From: CAZELM01 sp964512995
GTDB lineage: Bacteria; CSSED10-310
NCBI GenBank assembly: GCA_964512995.1
Contig: CAZELM010000019.1
Coordinates: 1-64,000, forward strand
Length of the DNA stretch: 64,000 bases
Direction: 5' to 3'
Part shown: in pieces, positions 19,162 through 27,750 of the stretch
Layout of the letters: every line of letters begins with the position of its first letter
How positions within the stretch are numbered: the stretch's first letter is position 1
The notes under the pieces: model-generated
Told to the model about the DNA's origin: nothing
The model's input: only the letters and a program-made list of their open reading frames with translations
The model's database searches: none
Position numbers and translations under genes: made by a program

Positions 19162-20088
19162 ATGATCACAGACTTGTTCCGTAAAACAGTTTATATCGCC
19201 ATCCTTTTTCTGATCGTCTTGCCAGCATCCAGACTCCATGGACAGACCGGTTCCTGGGATCAGGTCGACCGGATCGTCGCAGTGGGCGATATTCATGGCG
19301 ACTTCAGCAAACTGGTCACCGTGCTCCGTGCAAGCGCCATCATCGACGATCAGAATAAATGGATCGGAGGGAAAACCCATCTGGTCCAAACCGGGGACGT
19401 TCTCGACCGAGGTCCGGACTCCCAGAAAGCCATGCGTCTCCTCATGCAGCTCGAAACCGAAGCGAGTAACGCCGGAGGCGCTGTTCATGCCCTGATCGGC
19501 AATCATGAGGCCATGGTCCTGTCCGGGGATTTCCGATATGTATCTCCGGAAGATTTCGCATCATTGGGTGGAGAGGAAGGTTTCCGCACCGCATTATCCC
19601 CTGCCGGAGAATTCGGCAAATGGATCCTGAGCCACGATTCGGTGATCCGGATCAACGATCTCCTGTTCGTACACGGTGGCATCGGTCCGACTTACAATCA
19701 GCATTCGATCGAAACCATTAATGCGTCAATCCGCAAAGAACTCGCGTCAGGCGACAAATCCAAAACCGCCATGAGCCAGGCGGAAGACGGTCCCCTGTGG
19801 TACCGGGATTTGACATCCAAGCCCGAAGCCGATCTGGAAAAAGATCTGACCGGTATTTTCAAGGCGTTCAATGTCCATCATCTCATTGTCGGCCACACGA
19901 TCTCAAAGGATGGGATTCAGACCCGCGGAAACGGCGGACTGATCATGATCGATGTCGGGCTCTCCAGTGTGTATGGCGGAACCCATACCGAATGTCTGGT
20001 GATCGACAAGGGGGAATTTTTCGTGGTTGGACCGGAAACCAAAACCAAGCTGGCAGGAATACCTATCTTAAGTGAAGTTCGTCAATGA
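19162..20088 (+). CDS. Secreted calcineurin-like metallophosphatase (Shewanella-type PPP-like)
   Basis: 308 residues. A signal peptide (hydrophobic 9-22, cleavage after about LHG) suggests the periplasm or surface. Metallophosphatase motifs are complete: GDIHG (42-46), GDVLDRG (78-84), GNHE (113-116), HGG and a C-terminal GHT. GDxHG/GDxxDRG/GNHE belongs to the PPP-type class, like Shewanella-like phosphatases, rather than to the nuclease branch. AAGGAG is 8 bases before the ATG; an upstream in-frame ATG at 19060 would translate repeat DNA and hide the signal peptide. The last codons run antisense into a degraded HEPN gene, so the C-terminal end may be altered. Confidence 0.8.
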   Translation: MITDLFRKTVYIAILFLIVLPASRLHGQTGSWDQVDRIVAVGDIHGDFSKLVTVLRASAIIDDQNKWIGGKTHLVQTGDVLDRGPDSQKAMRLLMQLETEASNAGGAVHALIGNHEAMVLSGDFRYVSPEDFASLGGEEGFRTALSPAGEFGKWILSHDSVIRINDLLFVHGGIGPTYNQHSIETINASIRKELASGDKSKTAMSQAEDGPLWYRDLTSKPEADLEKDLTGIFKAFNVHHLIVGHTISKDGIQTRGNGGLIMIDVGLSSVYGGTHTECLVIDKGEFFVVGPETKTKLAGIPILSEVRQ

Positions 20089-20170
20089 GATATTGAATCT
20101 GCTCGCGCAATTTAGGCAGATTGTGCTTCACCACACGCCAAACAAGGAAATTACGAGGTGATTGGGACAT
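20063..20170 (-). pseudogene. Relic of a HEPN (DUF86) toxin, C-terminal fragment only
   Basis: A 35-codon minus-strand frame overlaps the 3' end of the MntA gene and continues past it. Residues 8-32 (FLVWRVVKHNLPKL, then REQIQYLIDEL) match the pattern of the last helix of HEPN/DUF86 toxins, hydrophobic-x-W...LPxL...I. In MNT/HEPN modules the HEPN gene directly follows the MNT gene, exactly this position. About 100 residues, including the RX4-6H active site, are missing, so a deletion is likely. Confidence 0.55.
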
Positions 20171-20489
20171 CTTCCAGCTCCGCTAAAATGCTGGGTCCGA
20201 TAAATGGACTCAGACCTTCCCGAGTGATTATCTCAACATCTCTTCCTAATAACTCTTCCAGGAAATAAATGGCATTGATAAAATTATCGTATGTTTTTTG
20301 ATCAAAATCGGATTCCACCAGGAAATCGATATCAGTATCGTGTCTCTGATCACCTCTCACAAATGATCCAAACAATCCGATCCGTCTGATCCCAAACGCT
20401 TTCAGACGATCCTGGTGCAGTTGTATCAACCTGAATATTGTCTGCTTACTTAACAATTGACTTTTATTGCGTTTGACTCTCTTTCCCAT
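20151..20489 (-). CDS. mntA: MntA-like minimal nucleotidyltransferase (orphan antitoxin)
   Basis: 112 residues. It carries the nucleotidyltransferase signature GSx10DxD: G41-S42, then D53 and D55, all present. Proteins of this size and type are MNT antitoxins that AMPylate HEPN toxins in type VII toxin-antitoxin pairs. The start at 20489 is chosen because AGAGGA is 9 bases upstream; an earlier in-frame ATG (20528) has no ribosome site. The partner gene that should follow is reduced to a short C-terminal relic (20063-20170), so this antitoxin seems to be an orphan. Confidence 0.75.
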   Translation of the reverse strand: MGKRVKRNKSQLLSKQTIFRLIQLHQDRLKAFGIRRIGLFGSFVRGDQRHDTDIDFLVESDFDQKTYDNFINAIYFLEELLGRDVEIITREGLSPFIGPSILAELEDVPITS

Positions 20490-20721
20490 ACCGCCAATTC
20501 CTCTGATAATCAGTATAACACTCCCCATTGAATACCGGTAGAAACCATTCTGGGTTCATACGCATAATAACAAAGTCATACTTCACGATAGTTCTCCCGC
20601 CGGATTCAATCACCAATAGGCAAAAGGGATCGTTCCCACCCGAACGGCAAGAAACAACATTAACGCTCGATTAAAACATACCGATACAAACGTCTATCAC
20701 ATTCAGCACACTACCCGGTAA

Positions 20722-21261
20722 TCACAACTCCATCTGATCGGATATCGTCTGCATCGCTTCCAGTGCGATCCGGGAGAATTCGTCCAGTTCCATTCCCAGT
20801 TCTTTGCATTTCATGATCTCCTGACGATCAGCTCCCGCTGCAAACCGCTTCTCTTTGAAGCGTTTCCTGATCGTATCCACGGAGACATTGGCCAGTTTCT
20901 TCTCCTTGATCAACGCGCAGGCGATAATCAAACCCGACATCTGGTCAGCGGCACACAGCGCCGTATCCAGCATCGACCGGCACGGCACATGCCCGGCATG
21001 TGCCTTGACCGCATGACAGATATCCGCGTCCAATCCCATCTCTTCCAGCCATGACGCTCCCAGGTTGCCATGAATGGCCGGATCATCGGTCGTCCCCAGA
21101 TCGATATCATGGAGAATACCGGCCAATGCCCATTTCTCTGGTGACGCATTGAGATGAGCCGCGAGTTTCTCCATGATCACGCCGACCGCGATCATGTGTT
21201 TAACCAGATTCTCATTGGGTACTTTTTCCTGTATCAATGCCATCGCTTCGGTTTTATCCAT
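20722..21261 (-). CDS. HD-domain phosphohydrolase
   Basis: 179 residues with a single HD domain: H22, H51-D52 in GILHDID, H64 in IHGNLGASW, and further histidines in HAVKAHAGH. This is the layout of small HDIG-type metal-dependent phosphohydrolases, which often act on nucleotides. The natural substrate cannot be told. The start at 21261 has GGAG 8 bases upstream; an earlier in-frame ATG at 21303 adds 14 unsupported residues. It lies 42 bp after rsmG on the same strand and may be the last gene of the mnmG-rsmG transcript. Confidence 0.8.
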   Translation of the reverse strand: MDKTEAMALIQEKVPNENLVKHMIAVGVIMEKLAAHLNASPEKWALAGILHDIDLGTTDDPAIHGNLGASWLEEMGLDADICHAVKAHAGHVPCRSMLDTALCAADQMSGLIIACALIKEKKLANVSVDTIRKRFKEKRFAAGADRQEIMKCKELGMELDEFSRIALEAMQTISDQMEL

Positions 21262-21303
21262 TAATTCGCTCCAATCTATATTCATCGTCCATAAAAAACA
21301 CAT

Positions 21304-21999
21304 TCATCCCGGTATTCTCTCCATCCGCTGTAAAACCAGGCAGAGAACCGGTTCTTTTCGGAACGGAATTGCCAACTCGACCACTCCGCCATCACCATGG
21401 CATTGCCACTCCGGACGAAATGCCTGCCATTCCGCTACCGCATTCGTGCCTCTCGGGAGTATCAGAATGCCCGTTTCACTCATGACCGGCAAAGCCATCC
21501 GGACAATCTGCGCCACGGAACCGAATGCCCGGGCAAACACACTCTGAAACCGGACAGCCTGCAACTCCGGTTCCCGACCGAATTTCTCGATCCGGTTCGT
21601 GATCACTGTGATGTTCCGAAGCGCCAGTTCCCGGCAGATATGATGTAAAAAATCCGTTTTCCGGGAGATGGAATCGATGAGCCAGACGGGTTGGTCGGGA
21701 CAAAGAATCCCGATAACCATTCCCGGAATCCCGGCTCCGGTCCCCAAATCCGCCCAGATTCCCGTGGAGTTGGAACCCGGTAAACTCTGACGCATCGCCA
21801 CCAGTGCCGCAGACTCCAGAACGATCTTGTCAACCCGCTCCACCGGCTGGATTCCCGTCAGATTGATCGCATGATTCCACCGGTCCAGTTCCGCCAGCCA
21901 GGTCACCAGCCGGTCCAACTCCACCGACGAAAACAGAAGCCCCAGCCGATGTAAACCATCGGCAATGGCCGTTCTTAGATCCCTTTCACTGTTCATCAT
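21304..21999 (-). CDS. rsmG: 16S rRNA (guanine-527-N7)-methyltransferase RsmG
   Basis: 231 residues, normal for the family. The SAM-binding motif DLGTGAGIPG is at about 84-93, and the upstream WNHAINLTGI segment is typical of RsmG (GidB). It methylates N7 of G527 in the 16S rRNA 530 loop. The start at 21999 (or the adjacent ATG at 21996) overlaps the 3' end of mnmG by 14 bases, suggesting translational coupling. A longer in-frame version to 22125 would lie entirely inside mnmG and lacks homology. The mnmG-rsmG pair is a widespread arrangement. Confidence 0.92.
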   Translation of the reverse strand: MMNSERDLRTAIADGLHRLGLLFSSVELDRLVTWLAELDRWNHAINLTGIQPVERVDKIVLESAALVAMRQSLPGSNSTGIWADLGTGAGIPGMVIGILCPDQPVWLIDSISRKTDFLHHICRELALRNITVITNRIEKFGREPELQAVRFQSVFARAFGSVAQIVRMALPVMSETGILILPRGTNAVAEWQAFRPEWQCHGDGGVVELAIPFRKEPVLCLVLQRMERIPG

Positions 22000-23893
22000 C
22001 CGGCATCGTTCCCGGATCAACGGGCCGGTCTTTTTTACTTTTAATGTAAATCGACAACACGGATATCGCCGCAGGCGTGATACCGGGAATCCGGCCGGCC
22101 TGACCCAATGTTCGGGGTCGTACACTGTTCAACCGTTGACGACCCTCGATCGACAGACCCGGAACATCACCATATGAGATCGATTCCGGAATCAGCATCC
22201 GCTCCATGTTCCGATACCGGTCCACATCGTCATTCTGACGGGCGATGTACCCTTCATATCGGATGGCGATCTCGAGCGGATCGATCAATTCCATAGGAAA
22301 ATCCGGATCGTGCAGATTCAGTTTCCGAAGTTGCTCATACGTTATATCCGGCCGCTTCATCAGATCCTTCAGTGAAATGTGTCGGTGGATCGGCTGAATA
22401 TCCAGTTCCTGAAGTCGAGCCAGCATCTCATTCGATGGAGCGATCCTGCTGCTGGCCAACCGCTCCATTTCCCGATCGAACGCAGTCTTCCGGTGGAGAA
22501 AGGTATCGTAGTCGTTATCCGGAAGCAGACCGATATCATAACCCAGTGATGCCAGCCGGACATCGGCATTGTCAGACCGAAGCAGCAACCGATATTCGGC
22601 GCGGGACGTGAACATACGGTACGGCTCATCGACCCCCCGGACTACCAGATCATCGATCATGATACCGATGTATGCCTGATCCCGCATCAGCACGACCGGC
22701 TCTCTGTCCATCAGCTTCATTGCGGCATTGATACCAGCCATCAGTCCCTGTCCGGCAGCTTCTTCATACCCGGATGTCCCATTGATCTGACCGGCCAGAA
22801 ACAAGTGTTCGATGGCTTTTGTCTCCAATGTCGGTTTCAATTGCGTCGGAAGCACAAAATCATACTCCACGGCATACGCCGGGCGGATCAACCGTGCGTG
22901 TTCCAGGCCGGGAATGGAGCGGATCATCTGGACCTGCACGTCATAAGGCAGGCTGGTGGAAATGCCGTTGGCGTAGATCTCCAGGGAATCCAATCCTTCC
23001 GGCTCCAAAAAGATCTGATGCTGATTCCGATCCGGAAATCGCACCACCTTGTCTTCGATCGACGGACAATACCGGGGACCGATCCCTTCGATTTTACCGC
23101 TGTAAAGGGGCGACCGGTCGAGATTGGAGCGGATGATGTCGTGTGTTCGCTCATTGGTATAGGTCAGATAACAGCAAATCTGGGGCAATCGATTGCCGGG
23201 AGTTTCCCAGTGGGAAAAATAGGGATGGGGATCATCTCCGGGCTGCGGTTCCAGTCCGTCGAAACAGATGGTGCGCCGGTCGATACGCGCCGGTGTGCCG
23301 GTTTTGAGGCGACCGAGCGTCAACCCAACTCTCTTCAGGGATTCGGAGAGACCGGATGCGGGAAACTCCCCCAGTCGGCCGGCTGACCGGGATGTCAATC
23401 CGATATGGATCAGACCGTTAAGAAACGTTCCGGGAGTCAGAATCACGGATCGGGAGCTGATCTCTTCACCGATACCGGTCCGGACACCTGTCACCCGGTC
23501 ATGGTCCACCCGAATCGCCGTGACTTCATCCTGAATCAGATGGACATTGGGATGAGACTGGAGCAGAGCCAGGGCTTCGCGGCGATACAGGGCTTTGTCG
23601 TTTTGGGTGCGGAGTGACCAGACGGCTGGTCCTTTTTTGATATTCAGCGTCCGGAACTGAATCCCGGTCCGGTCCGCCAGTTTCCCGATCCAACCCCCCA
23701 ATGCGTCGATCTCCCGGACGATCTGACTTTTTCCCAGACCACCGACTGCGGGATTGCACGGCATCTGACCGATCATCTCGATGTTCAGGGTGATCAGAGC
23801 GGTCTGAAACCCCAGTACAGCGCTGGCCATGGCGGCCTCGATTCCGGCATGTCCCCCGCCGATCACGATGATATCGTAATCGTTGGGATTCAT
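21986..23893 (-). CDS. mnmG: tRNA uridine 5-carboxymethylaminomethyl modification enzyme MnmG
   Basis: 635 residues, full length for MnmG (GidA). The N-terminal FAD motif VIGGGHAGIEAA and the signatures NPAVGGLGKSQIV and TPGTFLNG are present, followed by the C-terminal helical domain that binds MnmE. With MnmE it adds a carboxymethylaminomethyl group to U34 of certain tRNAs. The start at 23893 is set by homology (MNPNDYDIIVIGGG); I see no strong ribosome site there, and the extension to 23956 reads into repeat DNA. It overlaps rsmG at its 3' end. Confidence 0.95.
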   Translation of the reverse strand: MNPNDYDIIVIGGGHAGIEAAMASAVLGFQTALITLNIEMIGQMPCNPAVGGLGKSQIVREIDALGGWIGKLADRTGIQFRTLNIKKGPAVWSLRTQNDKALYRREALALLQSHPNVHLIQDEVTAIRVDHDRVTGVRTGIGEEISSRSVILTPGTFLNGLIHIGLTSRSAGRLGEFPASGLSESLKRVGLTLGRLKTGTPARIDRRTICFDGLEPQPGDDPHPYFSHWETPGNRLPQICCYLTYTNERTHDIIRSNLDRSPLYSGKIEGIGPRYCPSIEDKVVRFPDRNQHQIFLEPEGLDSLEIYANGISTSLPYDVQVQMIRSIPGLEHARLIRPAYAVEYDFVLPTQLKPTLETKAIEHLFLAGQINGTSGYEEAAGQGLMAGINAAMKLMDREPVVLMRDQAYIGIMIDDLVVRGVDEPYRMFTSRAEYRLLLRSDNADVRLASLGYDIGLLPDNDYDTFLHRKTAFDREMERLASSRIAPSNEMLARLQELDIQPIHRHISLKDLMKRPDITYEQLRKLNLHDPDFPMELIDPLEIAIRYEGYIARQNDDVDRYRNMERMLIPESISYGDVPGLSIEGRQRLNSVRPRTLGQAGRIPGITPAAISVLSIYIKSKKDRPVDPGTMPDDEQ

Positions 23894-24233
23894 GTGTAAT
23901 ACCGATGTTCGATTAAAAATGAGTGAACAGTATCCTGCATATATGCCTCTCGCCATTCATGGAGAGGGGTTGGGGTGAGGTCGTTTCTCATTTGAATCTT
24001 CTCCCAGTCGATCATCACTCCCCGAAATTATCCCAAACCGCTTCAGATATCAATCCTGGACCGCCCTGCCCATTTCGTTTGACGGTCAAGCAAGATTCCA
24101 CTACGATCGGAATGGCCTCCGAAAACCGGCTGTCCGGATGTGGTCCGGCAAACCAAACCATCATTGTGAGCGCTCATTCATGTTTTTTTTACCTCTCCAA
24201 TTCATCGGATTTCTTAAAACTTTTTTATTGGAG
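23894..24233. other. Intergenic region between mnmG and the ECF sigma gene
   Basis: Holds a short palindromic element near 23942-23980 (CTCGCCATTCATGGAGAGG, then GGGGTGAGG) related to the REP family elsewhere in the window. The promoters of the divergent mnmG and sigma genes should lie here, but I could not place them with confidence. No DnaA-box cluster is visible, so there is no sign of an origin beside mnmG. Confidence 0.4.
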
Positions 24234-24899
24234 ATGCGTTTATCCGATCGACAGGGGGCATCCGGGAAAAAACGGGTCCATCTGAATGATCTCCAGGAGT
24301 TGCCGGATGAACAATTAATGGCCATGTACGCCTCAACCGGAAACAGTGTCGCATTTGAATGTCTGATGAACCGCTATCAAACACAGATTTATGGATTCCT
24401 GGTCCGCTCCTGTCAGGACCGGTCGGCAGCGGAGGATTTGTATCAGGAGACGTTCATCCGGGTGATCAAGGCAGCTCCTACCTATCGCCCGGCCGCAACA
24501 TTCCGGACCTGGATTTTTACGATCGCCCGGAATCTGCTGATTGATTTCAGGCGCAGACAACGCACCCGCATCATCATGGTCGCAGAAAATCCTTCCGGAG
24601 ACGACACGGCCGGGGACAGTCCGGACCTGCCGTCGACTCATACCGAAACAAATCCGGACCAGATGCTGGAAGCAGTGGAAATGCGTCGGATACTGAACGA
24701 CATCATCGATCAGTTACCAGAGGAGCAGAAAGAGATGGTATATCTTCGGGAGCAGGTGGATCTCGATTTCCAGGATGCTTCAACGATCGCGGGATGTTCG
24801 GTCAATACCGCCAAAAGCCGGATGCGCTATGCCCTGATCAAGATCCGGGAGGAACTGATCCGGAGAGGCATTTTTCCTGGAAGGAGTTCGACCGTATGA
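24234..24899 (+). CDS. ECF-type RNA polymerase sigma factor
   Basis: About 221 residues. Region 2 is clear (DEQLMAMYASTGN, then AAEDLYQETFIRVIKA and FRTWIFTIARNLLIDFRRR), and region 4 follows (LPEEQKEMVYLREQVDLDFQ...CSVNTAKSRMRYA). The spacer is long and acidic. The exact start is uncertain: 24234 is used; GGAG immediately precedes it, which is closer than ideal, and in-frame ATGs also exist at 24138 and 24180. The gene overlaps the anti-sigma/TonB fusion by 4 bases (ATGA), so the two are coupled and the downstream product is probably its regulator. Confidence 0.85.
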   Translation: MRLSDRQGASGKKRVHLNDLQELPDEQLMAMYASTGNSVAFECLMNRYQTQIYGFLVRSCQDRSAAEDLYQETFIRVIKAAPTYRPAATFRTWIFTIARNLLIDFRRRQRTRIIMVAENPSGDDTAGDSPDLPSTHTETNPDQMLEAVEMRRILNDIIDQLPEEQKEMVYLREQVDLDFQDASTIAGCSVNTAKSRMRYALIKIREELIRRGIFPGRSSTV

Positions 24900-25996
24900 G
24901 CTGTTCCAGATACCAGCAATGGATCATCGACTCGATCTACGGAGAAATTTCTGCCCGAAACGCCAAACGCCTGGCGAGGCATCTATCGACATGCCCCGAC
25001 TGCCGGGCGGAGATGGAGTCCTTGCGTCTCACTCACCAGATGATCCGGGAATCCCATCAACCGGAGATCCCCCCGGAAGCGATCCGGCACACTATTTTGC
25101 AGCAGGCGCAATCATTCGTTCCACAAAAAACCCGATCCCGATGGCTCCGGCCATTGCCTGCTTCTCTGGCTGCCGCCGCACTCGTGGTTGCAATTACAGG
25201 CGTGTATATCCTGCATTTCCAGCCGGCATCGATGCTCTACTCGTCCCGAACAAAGGAATATGGGTTGTCTCAGGCTGTCAAACAAGAAGCCGCGGAAATG
25301 GATAAACAGGATGGGTTACTTGAAAAAGGGGATCAGAGCATTGCTGAAGAAAAGTCCGCACCCGCTCCGAAGCCTGGCGGTGAAGGCGGTGCATCTCAAC
25401 CGATGGATTCCGATGCGATGCCCGAAGTCGCCCCGTCCGATGAAACAGCACCTTCCATGTTGTACACCCAGGGTGATACCACGATGCAGAACCGACTGGC
25501 GCCAGAGCCTATCGATCAATCGATGGCTCCGCCCGCTTCTCTGTCCGAAACACGCAAATCCAAATCCATCGCTGTTCGTGAGATACCGGCATCCGAAAAA
25601 GAAACCACGGGAGTCAGCCGCAATGAATTGCCACAGGAACACTCTCCGATCACTCGGATGTTCGAGGAACCCGGTCCGGAGATGCTGTCCGTCCAATCCC
25701 GGATCATCGCTCAGGTGGCACCGCATCAGACCGCTCCCGAGATCATCCATCAGACCGAACCCGTATATCCGGAAGAAGCCCGTCGTCAACGGATTCAGGG
25801 AACCGTTGAATCACAAATCGTTGTGGATGAATCCGGTCATGTTCAGGAGTTGAAGATCAGCAGTTCCACGAATGCCATATTCAACAACGCTGTGACTGAA
25901 GCGCTCGTGAAATGGACATTTCGGGCAAGCAGAATCAATGGTAAGGCGTCATCCTGTGAGATGACGGTGATCACGGAGTTCTCGGTGAAACAGTGA
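24896..25996 (+). CDS. Zinc-finger anti-sigma factor fused to a TonB C-terminal domain
   Basis: 366 residues in four parts: an anti-sigma zinc-binding domain with the ZAS motif HxxxCxxC at H29, C33, C36; one membrane helix (about 88-108); a periplasmic low-complexity region rich in Pro, Ser and Glu (about 120-285); and a TonB-type C-terminal domain (about 285-366) with EPVYPEEARRQRIQGTV and an ALVKWTF strand. It would hold the sigma factor at the inner membrane while reaching towards outer-membrane partners. AAGGAG is 9 bases before the ATG, which overlaps the sigma stop. The TonB-type domain may sense or energise an outer-membrane receptor, or may only bind cell-envelope partners. Confidence 0.85.
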   Translation: MSCSRYQQWIIDSIYGEISARNAKRLARHLSTCPDCRAEMESLRLTHQMIRESHQPEIPPEAIRHTILQQAQSFVPQKTRSRWLRPLPASLAAAALVVAITGVYILHFQPASMLYSSRTKEYGLSQAVKQEAAEMDKQDGLLEKGDQSIAEEKSAPAPKPGGEGGASQPMDSDAMPEVAPSDETAPSMLYTQGDTTMQNRLAPEPIDQSMAPPASLSETRKSKSIAVREIPASEKETTGVSRNELPQEHSPITRMFEEPGPEMLSVQSRIIAQVAPHQTAPEIIHQTEPVYPEEARRQRIQGTVESQIVVDESGHVQELKISSSTNAIFNNAVTEALVKWTFRASRINGKASSCEMTVITEFSVKQ

Positions 25997-26013
25997 TGCG
26001 GCTGGCTGGAGCG

Positions 26014-26670
26014 TCAATCGTTTTGTTTTAACATTTTTTCCACTTTTTTATGATTCTCTGTCAGGCGATCCTGTAACTCGATCCGCCAAAGCTCTGCGGA
26101 TTCGGCGGAATTACCCTCGGGAACGGGAATCGGTTCCTCGTCGAAATAGATGATCACCGGCGAGAAGGGAAGCGGCAGATAGGTCTGGCACCAGGTTTTC
26201 CGGAACACGAAACGCCAACGGGCGCGTGCGGTAACCGTGATCAGGGGGACTCCGGTTTTCTGGGCCAGCAGAATGACACCGGGCTTCGCTTCATGGCGTG
26301 GTCCCAACGGACCATCGATCGTGATCACGGCACTGGTTCCCTCCCTGATTTTTCGGATTAACTGGACCAGCGCCTGTGCGCCTCCTCTGGAACTGGATCC
26401 CCGGACCGTCTGATATCCCATTTTTTCAAGCGCATAGGCGATGAGATCCCCATCATTCGATTGACTGACGAGAACACAGTAGGACTGATTGCGATTTGGG
26501 CCGAGTAGCGTCAGATCATCTTCGTGCCAATGACCGATCACGACCGGTGTTCCATGAAACCGGCTTCCCGGTGCTTTCGGATTGTTGATAAACCGGGTCC
26601 GATAGGTCATGGAATACAGCCGATAAAACAAATACAATCCATGTGCAAGCATCCGTTTCCAGGTATTCAT
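26014..26670 (-). CDS. DUF374 lysophospholipid acyltransferase-like protein
   Basis: 218 residues matching DUF374 of the LPLAT superfamily. The signature segment TVRGSSSRGGAQAL, the TIDGPLGPRHEAKPG motif and the substrate-pocket VPLITV strand are all present. The acyltransferase His-Asp pair would be within GHWHEDD near residue 47. Family members act in lipid A or other lipid acylation at the inner membrane; the precise acceptor is unknown. The start ATG overlaps the stop codon of the deaminase gene by 4 bases. A longer in-frame start (26700) lies within that gene and is rejected. Confidence 0.8.
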   Translation of the reverse strand: MNTWKRMLAHGLYLFYRLYSMTYRTRFINNPKAPGSRFHGTPVVIGHWHEDDLTLLGPNRNQSYCVLVSQSNDGDLIAYALEKMGYQTVRGSSSRGGAQALVQLIRKIREGTSAVITIDGPLGPRHEAKPGVILLAQKTGVPLITVTARARWRFVFRKTWCQTYLPLPFSPVIIYFDEEPIPVPEGNSAESAELWRIELQDRLTENHKKVEKMLKQND

Positions 26671-27701
26671 GACAAGCCCCTCCCCAGGATTGATTCCCAT
26701 TCCATTTCAAATTCGTTCATCAGCCGGGATTTCATTTCCGGCGGCAGGAACGATGCCCTGACTCCGTTCAGACTCATTTCTTTGAGTTCCGGGAGTTCGA
26801 AATGCAAGTCGTTCATCAGCGTCATATATTCCGAATGGATGGACGACTGGAACATGCCGGGATCATCGGAGTTGATGGTCACGCGGAGTCCCTGATCGAA
26901 ATAGCGTCGGATGGGGTGTGTTGCAACCGAATCCCAGACGCCGGTCAGAATATTGCTGATCACGGATATCTCCAGAGGGATCTGATGGATCCGGAGATAC
27001 GTGATCAGTTGAGGATCCCGGTATGCGTGAAGGCCATGACCGATCCGTTCCACCTGTAAATCCAATAACGCAGACCAGATGGACTCCGGACCAACGGATT
27101 CGCCGGCGTGTGCGGTAAGCCGAAACCCCCGCCGCTGTGCTTCGCGATAGACATCAGCAAACGGTGACGCCGGATAATGGTGTTCCGTCCCTCCGATTCC
27201 GATGCCGATCACGCCATCATCCCGAAAGGGCGTGACCTGATCCAGAACGATAATGGCGTTATCCGGACCGAAATCGCGGACCAGATCGACGATCCAATTC
27301 GATTGGATTCCGAAATCCGCAGCGGCCGCCGTTCCCGCTTCAATCAGGTTCTCGGTGATACCGGTGATACTGAATCCATTGGGCTCAAAATCGGCCGGGG
27401 AGTAGAACAGTTCTGCGTATCTGACATTCTGTGCATGAAGCATCTGTAATGTCCGATAGGCAATCTCCCTGAAATCAGACTCCCGCTCGATAAACGTGTT
27501 TTTCCATGTCCATCGCAGCAGGAAGTCTTCAAAGTCAGAATATCGGAACCGGGCTTTGAGGGATTCGAGATCGTGAATACGTTCCCGGCCGCTTCGCTGA
27601 ATCAGTCGAAGGAGTGTTTCCAGAGGAATGGCTCCTTCCAGATGAATATGCAGTTCGACCTTGGGGATCCGGGAAACCAGATTCTGAATCGCATCTTTCA
27701 T
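26667..27701 (-). CDS. add: Adenosine deaminase family amidohydrolase
   Basis: 344 residues. All metal and catalytic landmarks are present: H18 and H20 in ELHIHLEG, H198 with catalytic E201 in TAHAGES, H222 in ERIGHG, and D279-D280 in SDDPGMF. It hydrolyses adenosine (or adenine or a related purine) to the 6-oxo product. I cannot separate adenosine from adenine deaminase by eye. The start at 27701 fits the family N terminus; 27758 is possible and would overlap the previous gene. It is coupled to the DUF374 gene by a 4-base overlap, a pairing with no obvious metabolic logic. Confidence 0.82.
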   Translation of the reverse strand: MKDAIQNLVSRIPKVELHIHLEGAIPLETLLRLIQRSGRERIHDLESLKARFRYSDFEDFLLRWTWKNTFIERESDFREIAYRTLQMLHAQNVRYAELFYSPADFEPNGFSITGITENLIEAGTAAAADFGIQSNWIVDLVRDFGPDNAIIVLDQVTPFRDDGVIGIGIGGTEHHYPASPFADVYREAQRRGFRLTAHAGESVGPESIWSALLDLQVERIGHGLHAYRDPQLITYLRIHQIPLEISVISNILTGVWDSVATHPIRRYFDQGLRVTINSDDPGMFQSSIHSEYMTLMNDLHFELPELKEMSLNGVRASFLPPEMKSRLMNEFEMEWESILGRGLS

Positions 27702-27750
27702 GCTGAATCCAATCGGGTTGATTCGGGAGCCGTTCGTTCCGGAAGCCGGC

